The notes beneath the pieces were generated by a model that saw only the letters and a program-made list of their open reading frames with translations, was not told the DNA's origin and searched no databases. A stretch of 64,000 bases of DNA from Natrialba sp. SSL1. Its GTDB lineage: Archaea > Halobacteriota > Halobacteria > Halobacteriales > Natrialbaceae. Below, piece after piece: positions 25,291 through 35,245 of this stretch. The first letter of the stretch is position 1, and the number at the start of each line of letters is the position of its first letter. The stretch spans positions 186,001 to 250,000 of the forward strand of contig NZ_MASN01000018.1 of NCBI RefSeq assembly GCF_001861355.1, read 5' to 3'. The position numbers were made by a program, and so were the translations under genes.

Positions 25291-25297
25291 CATATAC
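25291..25297 (+). promoter_or_regulatory. TATA box of the DUF373 gene
   Basis: CATATAC, 23-29 nt upstream of the ATG at 25320. It selects that start over an open frame 62 codons longer. Confidence 0.55.
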
Positions 25298-25319
25298 CGC
25301 CCCGACAAACATTCGCCCG

Positions 25320-26441
25320 ATGCTGCTGGTCCTGTGTGTCGACCTCGACGACGACCTCGGTCGCAAGACCGGGTTCTCGACGCCGGTTATCGGCCGCGAC
25401 CCCGTCGAAGAGGCAGGCGTCGCGCTCGCGACTGCGGACCCGGAGGACTCTGACGTCAACGTCATCTTCCAGGGACTGCACATCTACGACGACCTGGATG
25501 CACGCGACGAGAGCGTCGAGGTCGCCGTCGTCACCGGCAACGACGAGGGCGACGTCAACGCCAACCGCGAAGTCGGCGACGAAGTCGACACCGTCCTCGC
25601 GAGCCTCTCGACGTCGGAGGACGTCACCACCCTCGTCGTCACCGACGGCGCACAGGACGAATCCGTCATCCCGATCATCCGTTCGCGCGTGCCGATCGAC
25701 GGCGTCCGCCGCGTCGTCGTCAGACAGGCCCAGAACCTGGAGTCGATGTACTACACCATCAAGCAGGTGCTTGACGACCCCGAAACGCGGGGAACGATCC
25801 TGATCCCGCTTGGCATCCTGTTGCTCATCTACCCGCTCGCGCTGATCGGCAGCGCACTCGAGATGCCCGGCTTCGTGCTCGGGACCACGTCGGCGCTGCT
25901 CGGCTTCTACCTCATCTCCCGCGGGCTCGGACTCGGCGAGCGACTCGACGCGGCCGTCGAGCGCGCTCGCCGGTCGCTGTACGCCGGACGGACGACCCTG
26001 CTCGCGTACGTCGTCGCGGCGGCGCTGTTCGTCCTCGGCGGTGTGAGCGGTATGAATACGCTCGAGTCGGTGCAGGCGGACGCGACCGGTGACGTCGGCG
26101 TCCCCGTCATGATCGCCGCGCTGGTGTATGGCTCCGTCCAGTGGATCGCCGCCGCGGGCGTGACAACCAGCCTCGGCCAGATCACCGACGAGTACATCGC
26201 AGGGACACTCGAGTGGCGCTATCTCAACGCGCCGTTCTACGTGTTGTCGATCGCGATCGTCCTCTATGCGGTGAGTGCGTTCTTCCTCGATGAGGCGGGG
26301 ATTGCGTTCCTCGCGGCGGCGCTGACGGCGGGGACGCTGCTGGGGATCGTGAGTACGCTGGCGTTTGCGATCGTCGAGTCGCGGTTGTCGGGGGCGAAGG
26401 GGGAGCAAGAGGAACGAGCGAAGGCGGATCGGACTCACTGA
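25320..26441 (+). CDS. DUF373 family membrane protein
   Basis: A 373-residue archaeal protein. The soluble N-terminal part (1-155) has a nucleotide-binding-like alpha/beta pattern with LVLCVDLDDDLG at the start and VVTDGAQDE near residue 110. Four to six transmembrane helices follow (about 158-360), then a charged tail. This matches DUF373 proteins, whose function is not established. A TATA box supports the ATG. Its neighbours do not indicate a pathway. Confidence 0.88.
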   Translation: MLLVLCVDLDDDLGRKTGFSTPVIGRDPVEEAGVALATADPEDSDVNVIFQGLHIYDDLDARDESVEVAVVTGNDEGDVNANREVGDEVDTVLASLSTSEDVTTLVVTDGAQDESVIPIIRSRVPIDGVRRVVVRQAQNLESMYYTIKQVLDDPETRGTILIPLGILLLIYPLALIGSALEMPGFVLGTTSALLGFYLISRGLGLGERLDAAVERARRSLYAGRTTLLAYVVAAALFVLGGVSGMNTLESVQADATGDVGVPVMIAALVYGSVQWIAAAGVTTSLGQITDEYIAGTLEWRYLNAPFYVLSIAIVLYAVSAFFLDEAGIAFLAAALTAGTLLGIVSTLAFAIVESRLSGAKGEQEERAKADRTH

Positions 26442-26498
26442 GTGGTCGCTACAGAGTGGAGATTGTGGTCGGAGAAGATAATGACGCTAGTGCCGGCG

Positions 26499-27341
26499 CT
26501 ATCGCTCGCGTTCGACGACAAACTCCGCGAGTTCTCGGAGATACAGTTCTGCCTCCGGGTCGGCGACCTCGACCCGGTCGAGCGCCTCGAGCGCGCGGTC
26601 GGCCTCCGCTCGCGCACGCGAGTTGGCTTCGTCGGGCGTGAGATCGGTCACCTGCACGACTGAGGGGCGGTCCATCTCGGCGTCGTGGCCGGTCGGCTTG
26701 CCGAGTTCTTCGGCGTCGGCAATCTCGTCCAGCACGTCGTCTCTGATCTGGAAGGCGATGCCGACGCGTTCTGCGTACTCGCCGAGGGCTTCGACCGTGA
26801 ACCCGTCCGAACCAGCCGCGATCGCACCCAGTTCGGCCGCGGCGCGAAAGAGCGCGCCGGTCTTGCGGCGAGCGAGTGTCATGTATTCCGCCTCGTTCGA
26901 CGGCATAGCGGAGAGTTCGGTCGCTTCGCCGACGCCGAGTTCGACCATCGACTCGGTGACGACGCGCATCGCGTCGGGGTCGGACGCGAAGAGATCAAAG
27001 GCCTCCCCGAGGAGGCCGTCGCTGGTGATGATCGCCGGGCCGTAGCCGAATTCGGCCCAGGCGCTTTCGGTGCCACGACGCAACTCCGAGCGGTCGATGA
27101 TGTCGTCGATGACGAGCGAGGCGTTGTGGACGAGTTCGATGCCGACGCCGAACTCGACGGCCTCCTCGGCGGTCCCGCCCACGGTCTCGCAGGCGAGAAT
27201 CGTGACCATGGGTCGGACGCGCTTGCCTCCGGAGAGCGTGACGTGGCGAACTTCGTCGCTGAGCGCCTCCGGGTCGACACCGTCGACGACCTCGTGAAGT
27301 CGCTCTTCGATTAGCGCCCGCCGGCGCTCCAGCAGTTCCAT
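26499..27341 (-). CDS. idsA: Short-chain polyprenyl diphosphate synthase (GGPP-type)
   Basis: Condenses isopentenyl diphosphate with allylic primers to supply farnesyl/geranylgeranyl chains for archaeal lipids, carotenoids and quinones. First Asp-rich motif DDIID at 79-83 and second DDVLD near residue 208 are intact, as is GGKRVRP at 38-44. At 280 residues it is shorter than many homologues (325-350) and may be a paralogue of the main GGPP synthase; chain length cannot be assigned. A TATA-like box at 27363-27370 supports the ATG. Confidence 0.88.
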   Translation of the reverse strand: MELLERRRALIEERLHEVVDGVDPEALSDEVRHVTLSGGKRVRPMVTILACETVGGTAEEAVEFGVGIELVHNASLVIDDIIDRSELRRGTESAWAEFGYGPAIITSDGLLGEAFDLFASDPDAMRVVTESMVELGVGEATELSAMPSNEAEYMTLARRKTGALFRAAAELGAIAAGSDGFTVEALGEYAERVGIAFQIRDDVLDEIADAEELGKPTGHDAEMDRPSVVQVTDLTPDEANSRARAEADRALEALDRVEVADPEAELYLRELAEFVVERER

Positions 27342-27362
27342 TGCCAGCGTTTAGGCAGGTGG

Positions 27363-27370
27363 CAAAAAGT
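27363..27370 (-). promoter_or_regulatory. TATA-like box of the prenyl synthase gene
   Basis: ACTTTTTG on the coding strand, 22-29 nt upstream of the ATG at 27341. Confidence 0.45.
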
Positions 27371-27562
27371 ACGTGACGGTTCGGAAGATGGCGCGTGAGT
27401 CCGTGCCGTTCCTTGAGAGTGTGTCGTTCCTCGGGAGCACGATGGAACGAGAGGACAGTACAACGAGAGAACGACGGAGATCACAACACAGTCACGAAAC
27501 AGGTGACGCAGTGTCACCGAACCCGACGGTACCAACCCGAAGTTCGACAGTGAACTGACAGT

Positions 27563-30109
27563 CTAGGTATCGCCGTCGCTGACCTCCTCGTAGGTGAACG
27601 GATCGGCGATCGGTTCATCGCCGCTTCCGTCACCATCGTCTGTGGCGTCAGTGACACCGTCAACTTCGGCTTCACTTTCGCTGTCACTCTCGTTCGTATC
27701 ACCGTCGCCAGCAGCCGCCCCATCCGTGTCAGCTTGGGAAACGACGCTCTCGTCGAACTCGAGTGCGGCACCGTCGCCATTCCCGGCATCGCCATCGCCG
27801 GTGTCGTCGTACTCGCCGCCGAGCACGTCGCCGGTCTCGAGTGTGTCGAGATCCTCGAGGTCGTCGACCGCCGCGTCGCCGTCAGCGTCCGTCTCGAAGC
27901 GGTCGAGCATCTCGTTGAGCTGGGAAGCCTGGTTTGCGAGCGAGCCGGCGCTCTTGGTGACTTCCGAGAGGGCGGAGGTCTGTTCCTCCGCGGCGGCGGC
28001 GACGCGCTGGGATTCGGTCGCCGTCGAATCGGAAATGTCGGTCGCGGTCGAGACCATCGCGACGACCTCCTGGGTCGAGGCGGCCTGCTGTTCGGTGGTC
28101 GCCGAAATCTCCTGGACGCCGTCGTTGGTCTCCTGTGCGTAGTCGGCAATCTCGTCGAGTGCCCCTGCGGCGTTCTCGACGGCATCGACGTGCGAGGAGA
28201 TCTTGTCCGCCGTCTTCTGGACCTCCGTCGCAGTCCGCTCGGTGCGGTCGTTGATCCGTTCGAGTCGTTGTTCGATGTCCTCGGCCGTCTCCTTCGTGTC
28301 GGCGGCGAGTTCCTTGACCTCGGCGGCGACGACCGCGAAGCCGTCGCCCTGGGAGTCGCCGTCGCCGCTGCGCGAGGCCTCGATGTTCGCGTTCAGCGCG
28401 AGCATGTTGGTCTCGCGGGCGACCTCGGTGATGAATTCGATCAGTTCGTCGATCTGTTCCATCTCCGCGGTGAGGTCTTCGATCGCCTCGACAGTCTCGG
28501 TCGATTCGGCCTCGATCTCGTGCATGCCCTCGATCGCGTCGCGTGCGGCTTCGCGGCCGTAGCGGCCGGTCTCTGCCGTCTGCTCTGCGATATCTGCGAC
28601 CTGATTCGAGGACGCAGCGATCTGCTCGGTCGTCGCCGAGAGGCCACTCATCTCGTCGGAGACCGCCTGCAGGTTCTCGTTCTGTCGGTCCGCACCGTCG
28701 GAAATCTCCTGAATGGAGTTACTGACCTGCCCGGAGGCAGAGCGCACTTCTTCGGCGCTGGCCGTGACTTCCTCGCTGGCGACGGCCACCTCGTTCGCGA
28801 AGGACTTGACGTGAGCCGTCGTCGCCTCGAGCTCCTCGACCATCTCGTTGAACGCGTGGGCGATGTCGGTCATCGCCTCGTTCTCGCTCTCTGGGTCGAG
28901 CCGTCGGGTGAGGTCGCCCTCGGCACAGACCTCCATTACGTCGCGGTACTCGTCGGCTTTCGCCTCGAGATGCTGGTTCATCGCCTCGGTCTCTGCGCGG
29001 GCTTCCTCGGCGTCCGCACGAGCGGATTCGGCCTCCTCGATCTGGTTTCGCAGCGAGGTCCGCATGCTGTCGAACCCATCGTAGAGGCGACCGATCTCGT
29101 CGATGCGCGAGGTCTGTAAGTCGACGTCGAGATCACCGTTCTCCATCGACTCCGTCCGATCGCGCAGTTCCGCGAGCGGCACGACCGTCTGGCGGCCGAG
29201 CACGACACCGACGAGGCCGAGTGCAACCAGGCTCACGAGCACCATCGCGATGACGTTCGTTCCAACGTCGCTCGCGACGCCGTAGGCCTGTTCGGTCGGC
29301 ACGGTCGTCACCGCGACCCACTGCGTGTCACCGACCGGAACATATGCCTGCACCACGTCGTCGTCTTCGACCTGGCTTGCGCGACCGCCGAGTGCCGCCT
29401 CGATGGCATCGTCGTCGGTCGTCGCGGTGAGTTCGCTCTGTCCAGTCTGGAAGATCGGGTCCCCGCGGTCGTCAACGATCGCCGTCGACCCGGCCGCACC
29501 GTCTTGCTGGAGCTGGTCCACACGGTACTCGAGTGTCCCGATGACGACGACGACGCGATCGTTCTGTTCGGGGACCGGACTCGCGAAGGCCATCACCTGG
29601 TCGTCGAGCGCGGCGGACTCGTAGGCCTGCTCGGAGTGCCAGACGTCCTCGTCGAACGAGAGTTCGCCGGCGAAGTCCGTCTCCGCCCACGGATCGTCGA
29701 CGGCAGCGAGGTCGGTGTCGCGGATCTCGGCGTCGGTACTCGTGAGGACGGTCTCCTCGCTCGTGTCGACGTAGTGTATCGCCCGCACGTCGACACCCAT
29801 TCGGGCCTGTTCTTCGACAATTGCTCCCTGGACGGCCTGCACGTCGTCGTCCTGGGTCCCCGGCGACGCAGACGCGGTACGGGTCTGGACGTGCATCGAC
29901 TCGACCCAGTCGCCGATGCCATCGGCCTGAAGTTCAGCGGTCGACTCGAGTTGCTCGTTCGAGTCGGCTCGCACGGTGTCGTCGATTTCGGCGTAGCTGA
30001 CAGCGCCGACGGCACCGATGATGAGTACGACGGCGAGGATGGAGATGACGAACTTGAGCAGGTATCGTCGGCGGATGAACGACGGGACGAGTTTGGCGAG
30101 CAGCGACAT
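27563..30109 (-). CDS. Methyl-accepting chemotaxis transducer (BasT-like Htr)
   Basis: An 848-residue haloarchaeal transducer. TM1 is at about 17-39, an extracellular Cache-like domain at 40-280 and TM2 at about 281-303. HAMP follows ([14 protein letters not shown]), then a second HAMP-like stretch. A long signalling coiled coil carries the tip hairpin near [21 protein letters not shown] and [11 protein letters not shown], where CheA and CheW would dock. The acidic C-terminal tail of about 110 residues is typical of halophiles. The ATG overlaps the stop of the upstream binding-protein gene by one base (TAATG), so the two are coupled, as in the BasB-BasT attractant systems. Confidence 0.93.
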   Translation of the reverse strand: MSLLAKLVPSFIRRRYLLKFVISILAVVLIIGAVGAVSYAEIDDTVRADSNEQLESTAELQADGIGDWVESMHVQTRTASASPGTQDDDVQAVQGAIVEEQARMGVDVRAIHYVDTSEETVLTSTDAEIRDTDLAAVDDPWAETDFAGELSFDEDVWHSEQAYESAALDDQVMAFASPVPEQNDRVVVVIGTLEYRVDQLQQDGAAGSTAIVDDRGDPIFQTGQSELTATTDDDAIEAALGGRASQVEDDDVVQAYVPVGDTQWVAVTTVPTEQAYGVASDVGTNVIAMVLVSLVALGLVGVVLGRQTVVPLAELRDRTESMENGDLDVDLQTSRIDEIGRLYDGFDSMRTSLRNQIEEAESARADAEEARAETEAMNQHLEAKADEYRDVMEVCAEGDLTRRLDPESENEAMTDIAHAFNEMVEELEATTAHVKSFANEVAVASEEVTASAEEVRSASGQVSNSIQEISDGADRQNENLQAVSDEMSGLSATTEQIAASSNQVADIAEQTAETGRYGREAARDAIEGMHEIEAESTETVEAIEDLTAEMEQIDELIEFITEVARETNMLALNANIEASRSGDGDSQGDGFAVVAAEVKELAADTKETAEDIEQRLERINDRTERTATEVQKTADKISSHVDAVENAAGALDEIADYAQETNDGVQEISATTEQQAASTQEVVAMVSTATDISDSTATESQRVAAAAEEQTSALSEVTKSAGSLANQASQLNEMLDRFETDADGDAAVDDLEDLDTLETGDVLGGEYDDTGDGDAGNGDGAALEFDESVVSQADTDGAAAGDGDTNESDSESEAEVDGVTDATDDGDGSGDEPIADPFTYEEVSDGDT

Positions 30110-31383
30110 TAGGCGCTCACCCGGTCGAGTTCCGTGATACCACCGTCTGCTGATTCGTCGAACTCCCAGTAGGAGAAGCTCGCACCGCGGACGTCCCCGT
30201 GCTGGTCGAACGTGACCGAACTCGAAGCGCCCTCGTAGGCGACGTTTTCACCCTGGGCGGCGAGTTCGAGGCCTTCGTCGAGGTTCTCGGGCGTGATCGT
30301 CGTCCCTGGACTGTAGGTGACGGCCTGCATCGCGTTTCTGATCGCCGTCCCCTCGTTCTGGCCGGCGTAGGCGTTCGCGAGCAACAGCGCCGCCGTCGCG
30401 TCGTAGGCGTGGGCGGTGAAGAGTCCCGGACTGTCACCGTAGGCGCTCTCGTACTGGTCGCTGAACGTATCGTAGCCCGGTCCGCTGGCGATTGGTGCGG
30501 TGCCACGGATGCCGTCGAGCGAGGAGTCAGTCGACTCGTGAAGGCCGCCATCCTGCATCCCCTCGGTGACGAGTACCTCGACATCGTCCCGTGTGCCGGT
30601 TGCGGCCAGATCGTCGAATAGCTGCTCCCCGGTATCGGGATACCCGATGACGATCAGCAGTTCCGGGTCGTCCGCCATCGCCGTCTCGATGGCATCGTCG
30701 TAGGAGTCCGCGCCCTCGGTGACCGGCACTTCGGCCGTCACGGTCGCGCCGTGGTCGGTCTCGAACGCCTGCGAGAACGCCTGTGTGAGCTGCCAGCCGT
30801 AGTCGTTGTCGACGTACAGCACCGCTGCACGCTCCGTGCCGAGGTCCGTGACGGCCTGCTCGGCGAGGACGAGTGCCTGCAGCGAGTCAGAGAGCGCCGT
30901 TCGGAAGACGAGACCGGCGTCGTTCACCGACGTGATCGTCGGCGACGTTGCACCCGCAGAACAGTTGACGACCCGGTACGGAATCAACACCTGCTGGGTC
31001 GCCTGGAGTGTTACGTCGGAGGCCAGCGGGCCGTTGACCATCGGATACCCACCATCGACGAGTTCGGCGGCACTCTGGACGCCGGCCGACGGCGAGGTTT
31101 CCGTATCGACAACCGTGTAGTCGATATCGAGGCTAACCTCGTCTTCGAACCGTTCGATCGGCAACAACGCGGCGTCGCGCGTCGTTTCCCCAAAGTTCGC
31201 GAGCCCCCCACTCAGCGGAGACATAATACCGAGTCTGAGCGTTCGATCCGTTCCGCCAACTGCGTCGGCGGACTCTACCTCTGATTCGTACCCGGGAACG
31301 TCAGAAAGGCACCCGGCCAGGCCACCAAGTGACGCGGCACCAGCCCCCACCAGGAGTTCCCGTCGCTTCGGTCGAAACGTCAT
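30109..31383 (-). CDS. Tat-exported ligand-binding lipoprotein (BasB-like, type 1 PBP)
   Basis: A 424-residue substrate-binding protein of the branched-chain amino-acid (Peripla_BP_6) fold: [23 protein letters not shown] near the start and [12 protein letters not shown] mid-protein are typical. The N terminus has a twin-arginine signal with a lipobox (R7-R8 and LAGC, lipidated Cys 25), so it is anchored outside the membrane. There are no ABC permease or ATPase genes nearby; instead it is translationally coupled to a chemotaxis transducer, so it probably presents a ligand for chemotaxis. Ligand identity is unknown. Confidence 0.9.
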   Translation of the reverse strand: MTFRPKRRELLVGAGAASLGGLAGCLSDVPGYESEVESADAVGGTDRTLRLGIMSPLSGGLANFGETTRDAALLPIERFEDEVSLDIDYTVVDTETSPSAGVQSAAELVDGGYPMVNGPLASDVTLQATQQVLIPYRVVNCSAGATSPTITSVNDAGLVFRTALSDSLQALVLAEQAVTDLGTERAAVLYVDNDYGWQLTQAFSQAFETDHGATVTAEVPVTEGADSYDDAIETAMADDPELLIVIGYPDTGEQLFDDLAATGTRDDVEVLVTEGMQDGGLHESTDSSLDGIRGTAPIASGPGYDTFSDQYESAYGDSPGLFTAHAYDATAALLLANAYAGQNEGTAIRNAMQAVTYSPGTTITPENLDEGLELAAQGENVAYEGASSSVTFDQHGDVRGASFSYWEFDESADGGITELDRVSA

Positions 31384-31404
31384 ATCCGTGGTATCAAATT
31401 ACTG

Positions 31405-31412
31405 GTTTATAA
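31405..31412 (-). promoter_or_regulatory. TATA box of the binding-protein/transducer operon
   Basis: GTTTATAA on the plus strand (TTATAAAC on the coding strand), 22-29 nt upstream of the ATG at 31383. Confidence 0.6.
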
Positions 31413-31609
31413 TTCTGCTGTACAGTCACTGGAACGTTCATACATCTGTCTGACACGAGAGAGAACCCGAACGGAACCCTCGACCGTCCTGTGAGCGGGG
31501 GTCCAGCCGAGACACACAGTGTGAGTGATTGCTAGAAGAAACGGTATACGTCGAATACGTCCGATGAGAACGGTGGAAAAACGCGTCGACGATTAGCAGT
31601 GACGCGTGG

Positions 31610-32563
31610 TCACTGGAACTGCTCGGTCAGCGCTGGGACGACATCGAAGAGGTCGTCGTGAATCGCGTAGTCCGCGATGTCCATGATCGGCGCGTTGGGG
31701 TCCGTGTTGATCGCGACGATCGTATCGGAGCCCTTCATGCCGGCGACGTGCTGGACGGCACCGGAGATACCGATCGCGATGTAGACATCCGGCGTAACGA
31801 CCTTTCCGGACTGACCGACCTGGCGGTTCTTCGGCAGCCAGCCGTTGTCGACGATCGGACGCGAAGACGAAACCGTCGCGTCGAGTGCATCCGCGAGGTC
31901 GCGGATAATGTCGAGGTTCTCCTCCTCTTCGATCCCACGACCGACGGAGACGAGTACGTCCGCTTCGCTGATGTCGACGTCGCCGCCGCCGACCTCTTCG
32001 AAGCCGTTGACCGTAGAGCCGACCGCGTCCTCGTCGATGTCTGCATCGAACGCCTCGACGGCGGCGTCACCGGTCCCCTCCGCGGTTGGCCACTCGGCCT
32101 CGCGGATCGTAACGACGGCGTCGCCCTCGAGTTCGTTCGTGGTCTCGACCTTGCCGCCGTACATCTCGCGGGTCGCGGTCAGCGTCTCGCCGTTTGCCGA
32201 CAGATCGATCGTGTCGGTGACAACCGGGAGGTCGAGTTCGTTGGCGACGGCAGGTGCGTAGTCCAGGCCGTTGACGCTGTTCGGCGTGAGGACGTACTGC
32301 GGTGCGAGCTCGTCGTACAGCTGCGTGATCGTCTGCGTGTAGACGTCGTGGTTGAACTCCTCACCGTGGGAGACGGTGTGGATCGCGTCGACGCCGTCGC
32401 GGTTGAGTTTCTCTGCGAAATCGTCGACGGAGCCGCTGATGACGGCGAGGTGGAGGTCGCCACCGGTGTCGTCTGCAAGCTGGCGGCCCGCGGTGATGAT
32501 TTCGTAGCTCACGTCGCGCAGGTCGCCGCGGCGGTGGTCCGTGACTGCGAGGACATCGCTCAT
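31610..32563 (-). CDS. etfA: Electron transfer flavoprotein alpha subunit
   Basis: Carries the FAD of the ETF heterodimer that passes electrons from acyl-CoA and other dehydrogenases to the quinone pool. The C-terminal FAD-binding signature is complete: [32 protein letters not shown] and INTDPNAPI. The 317-residue length is normal. It overlaps etfB by 4 nt (ATGA) and is the downstream gene of the pair. No ETF:quinone oxidoreductase gene lies beside it. Confidence 0.95.
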   Translation of the reverse strand: MSDVLAVTDHRRGDLRDVSYEIITAGRQLADDTGGDLHLAVISGSVDDFAEKLNRDGVDAIHTVSHGEEFNHDVYTQTITQLYDELAPQYVLTPNSVNGLDYAPAVANELDLPVVTDTIDLSANGETLTATREMYGGKVETTNELEGDAVVTIREAEWPTAEGTGDAAVEAFDADIDEDAVGSTVNGFEEVGGGDVDISEADVLVSVGRGIEEEENLDIIRDLADALDATVSSSRPIVDNGWLPKNRQVGQSGKVVTPDVYIAIGISGAVQHVAGMKGSDTIVAINTDPNAPIMDIADYAIHDDLFDVVPALTEQFQ

Positions 32564-33351
32564 GGTGCCACCCCCTTCTCGCGGAGCAGTTCACCCAACT
32601 CTGCGGCCGTGTCGTCGGCACTGCCTTCCCAGACGGTCACGTCGCTCTCGCTCTCTGGTTCGTACATGTCGGTGAGTTCCAGGTCGGAATCGACGGCACT
32701 CTCGTCGACACCGAGGTCGGCGAGGCCCTTCACGTCGAGTTCCTTGCGCTGGGCCTGGCGAATGCCGCGCAGGCTCGCGTAGCGTGGTTCGTTGATACCG
32801 GTCTGGATCGTGAGTGCGGCGGGCAGCTCGATATCCGTGAGCTCCTCGACACCGCCCTCGAGTTCGCGTCGAACTGAGGCGACATCGCCGTCAAACTCGT
32901 GCTCGAGGTGGTTGACGACGGCACCCCACTGGTAGCCGACCTCTTCGGCGAGGGCAACGCCCGTTGCGCCGAAGCTGTCGTCGCCGGCCTGCACGCCGGT
33001 CAGGATGAGGTCTGGATCCTCTTCTTCGACGACGGCACTGAGGATTTCCGTCTTCGCGTTGACGTCGAGCAGATCGACGCCCTCGAGGGAGTCGTCCCAG
33101 ACGCGGACCGCGCGGTCTGCGCCCTTTGCGAGCGCCTGACGGATGGTCTGTTCACAGTCTTCGGGGCCGATTGTAACCGTGACGACTTCGTCGGCGACGC
33201 CAGCTTCTTGCAGCTGAACGGCCTCTTCGACGGCGTAATCGTCCCACTCGTTGAGGTCTGCACCGAGGTACTGGTCTGCGATTTCAGTCCCCTCGATTTC
33301 GAACTCATCTTCGACGGTCGCAACTTCTTTGACCGTAACGAGGATTTTCAT
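32560..33351 (-). CDS. etfB: Electron transfer flavoprotein beta subunit
   Basis: Partner of EtfA; binds AMP (or a second flavin in bifurcating forms) and docks dehydrogenases. The 263 residues include ITVKEV-type N terminus, NEWDDYAVEEAVQL, and GVQAGDDSFGATGVALAEEVG. It is the first gene of the pair. An inverted repeat CGTTT-TCG-AAACG at 33382-33394 overlaps the region where its promoter should be (31-43 nt upstream). Whether this ETF bifurcates cannot be decided by eye. Confidence 0.94.
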   Translation of the reverse strand: MKILVTVKEVATVEDEFEIEGTEIADQYLGADLNEWDDYAVEEAVQLQEAGVADEVVTVTIGPEDCEQTIRQALAKGADRAVRVWDDSLEGVDLLDVNAKTEILSAVVEEEDPDLILTGVQAGDDSFGATGVALAEEVGYQWGAVVNHLEHEFDGDVASVRRELEGGVEELTDIELPAALTIQTGINEPRYASLRGIRQAQRKELDVKGLADLGVDESAVDSDLELTDMYEPESESDVTVWEGSADDTAAELGELLREKGVAP

Positions 33352-33594
33352 CGTTCGTCACTCGTACGTCACACCCGTAAACGTTTTCGAAACGCACAGT
33401 ATTGGACTCCCTGTTCAACTGATAATTTGGGAGGTATCGGTTTTGCACTGAAACGGAGCGTGGGGGGACGCGACTGAAGCTATCGGTCGCAGACAGGGTG
33501 TGTGGCCGGGAGAGAAACCGACACAGTGACTGGTCAGCAAGAGTGGCGAAGAGCGGCCGTTTGCACCGATTTCGCGCGTACAAGACGGAAACGG

Positions 33595-33600
33595 TTTAAC
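33595..33600 (+). promoter_or_regulatory. TATA box of the TRAM-domain gene
   Basis: TTTAAC, 23-28 nt upstream of the ATG at 33623. Confidence 0.5.
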
Positions 33601-33622
33601 GACACCGCCGGTAGTACACCGC

Positions 33623-34144
33623 ATGGCAGACTGTCCACTAGCCGACGACTGTCCGAGCTATTCAGCACGAATCTCGGGGATGGGGTGTCAACACTACGGC
33701 GACCGCGGCGGCAAGGAGTGGTGCCAACACTACAACCAGCCGATCGACGATCTGAAGACCCAGCCGGTCAAGTCCGGCGAGGAGGTCGTCATCGACGTCG
33801 TCGACATGCACGAAAGCGGCGCCGGTGTCGGACGAACTGAAGACGGCTTCATCGTGATGGTCGACGGTGTCCTCCCCGAAGCACGTGCCCGCGTCGAAAT
33901 TACCCGCGTCCACAGCAACCACGCGCGTGCGGAGGAGCTCGAACTGCTCCCGATGGACGAAGAGGAGGGCGACGACGAAGACGATACGGCAGACGCGGAT
34001 GCCGACACCGATGACGATGGCACCGCCAATGACGGCGACAGCGACGAGGGGGACGCTGACGCCGGAGCGGACGACGAATCCACCAGCAGTCGGTCGTCGA
34101 GACGCGAACGCCTCGGAAGCCGCGAGAACTTCTGGGGGAACTGA
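33623..34144 (+). CDS. TRAM-domain RNA-binding protein with Cys-rich N terminus
   Basis: A 173-residue protein. Residues 4-35 hold four cysteines (CPLADDC, CQHY, CQHY patterns) and may form a metal site. The TRAM beta barrel follows (about 48-105, with GEEVVIDVVDMHESGAGVGRTEDG), the module that binds tRNA and other RNAs in methyltransferases. The last 65 residues are an extremely acidic disordered tail. No catalytic domain is attached, so a role as a small RNA chaperone or cold-response protein is plausible but inferred. Confidence 0.87.
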   Translation: MADCPLADDCPSYSARISGMGCQHYGDRGGKEWCQHYNQPIDDLKTQPVKSGEEVVIDVVDMHESGAGVGRTEDGFIVMVDGVLPEARARVEITRVHSNHARAEELELLPMDEEEGDDEDDTADADADTDDDGTANDGDSDEGDADAGADDESTSSRSSRRERLGSRENFWGN

Positions 34145-34625
34145 TCGACACGGTCACTCGAGACACCACCGTCTCGAGGGATCGGCGTCGGTACCTGGAC
34201 AGTCGTGCGGCCGTCTTTTTTCGCCTGTTGCGTTCTGTGCTCTGTTCGCTCGCTGGCTTCTGCGCTCTGTTCGCCCACTGTGTTCTTGTGTTCTGCACGG
34301 TCTGGGTGCGCGCCAGAGAGCGCCATAGCCCGCAAAATCGGGATATAACGGCACGGATTCCGCACCTCGCACGCGACCGGGAGAGCTTTCATCCTGCCCC
34401 CAGCTAGAGGTCTGGTATGAGTAGGCGCGTGCAGGGAACACCAGACCGCACGACGGAGCGACGACAGTGGAACGCGCCCGAAGCAGTCTCGGTGATGGGA
34501 CGACGGGTACGTTCGCAAGTGGTAACGGGCAGTCCTCGAAAGCGGCGAGCCGTGAGCAATTACGACGACGGAGCGACCAGCCAGCGAACTGTACACCACT
34601 GCGATGGAGGGCGATTACCGTGTCA
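34145..34625. other. 481-nt intergenic region upstream of the Tfx gene
   Basis: It begins with a terminator-like hairpin (34157-34178) and a T-run (34215-34221), then pyrimidine-rich text with repeated CTCTGTTCGC-like words (about 34236-34275). A TATA-like GATATAAC occurs at 34341-34348. An ATG frame at 34417-34629 (70 codons) ends in an ATGA overlap with the Tfx start, but its product is strongly basic and codon bias is weak, so I do not call it a gene. Confidence 0.4.
34157..34221 (+). terminator. Possible terminator of the TRAM gene
   Basis: A perfect 8-bp stem CTCGAGAC/GTCTCGAG with a 6-nt loop starts 12 nt after the stop codon, and a run of seven T follows at 34215-34221. Archaeal termination mostly depends on the T-run; the hairpin may protect the 3' end. 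Confidence 0.45.
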
Positions 34626-35090
34626 ATGATCGACGACGCGGACGAGCTGCTCGCCGAAATTGGCTTCGAAGCCGAGACCAGCATACTCACAGACCGGCAG
34701 GCACAGGTGCTTGCCCTGCGCGAGCGCGGGATCTCCCAGGCGGACATCGCCGCTGCACTCGGGACCTCGCGGGCGAACGTCTCCTCGATCGAGGCCAGCG
34801 CCCGAGAGAACGTCGAGAAAGCCAGGGAGACGGTCGCCTTCGCCGAGGCGCTTCGCGCTCCCGTCCGCGTTCGCGTCCCCACTGGAACGGATCTCTACGA
34901 CGTGCCGACCCTCGTCTACGACGCCTGCGACGACGCCGGCGTCAAGGTCGATCACACCGCCCCGGATTTAATGAAAGTCGTTAGCGACGCCGCCGGCGCC
35001 GCCGTCACCGGCCGCGAAGTGTCCTCGCCGCTCGTCATCGGCGTCACCTCGGAAGGTGTGGTTCGCGTCCGCCATCAGGAGCGCGAGTAG
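34626..35090 (+). CDS. Tfx family DNA-binding protein
   Basis: A 154-residue regulator related to Methanothermobacter Tfx, which activates the molybdenum formylmethanofuran dehydrogenase operon. The basic-type helix-turn-helix is at residues 21-60 (LTDRQAQVLALRERGISQAD, then GTSRANVSSIEASAR), and the C-terminal half carries the conserved PVRVRVPTGTDLYDVPTLVYDA segment. Haloarchaea lack that operon, so the targets must differ. Start is ATG 34626; a GTG two codons earlier is also possible. Confidence 0.88.
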   Translation: MIDDADELLAEIGFEAETSILTDRQAQVLALRERGISQADIAAALGTSRANVSSIEASARENVEKARETVAFAEALRAPVRVRVPTGTDLYDVPTLVYDACDDAGVKVDHTAPDLMKVVSDAAGAAVTGREVSSPLVIGVTSEGVVRVRHQERE

Positions 35091-35245
35091 CGCTTCGCAC
35101 GCAATAACACTCACACTCACACCCACACCCACACTCAATCCTGCCTCAGTCCACTCGAGTACACCCGCACAACCTCGCCTCGCCGACCACCGACGCAGCA
35201 TCCCCCTGCCCGAGCAATTTGGTCACTGGCGTCGTGTGGGCCGCT

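Noticed and set aside
34417-34629. 70-codon frame ending in an ATGA overlap with the Tfx gene
   Set aside because: The product is strongly basic and low in acidic residues, unlike all neighbours, and third-position GC is weak. The overlap alone is not enough.
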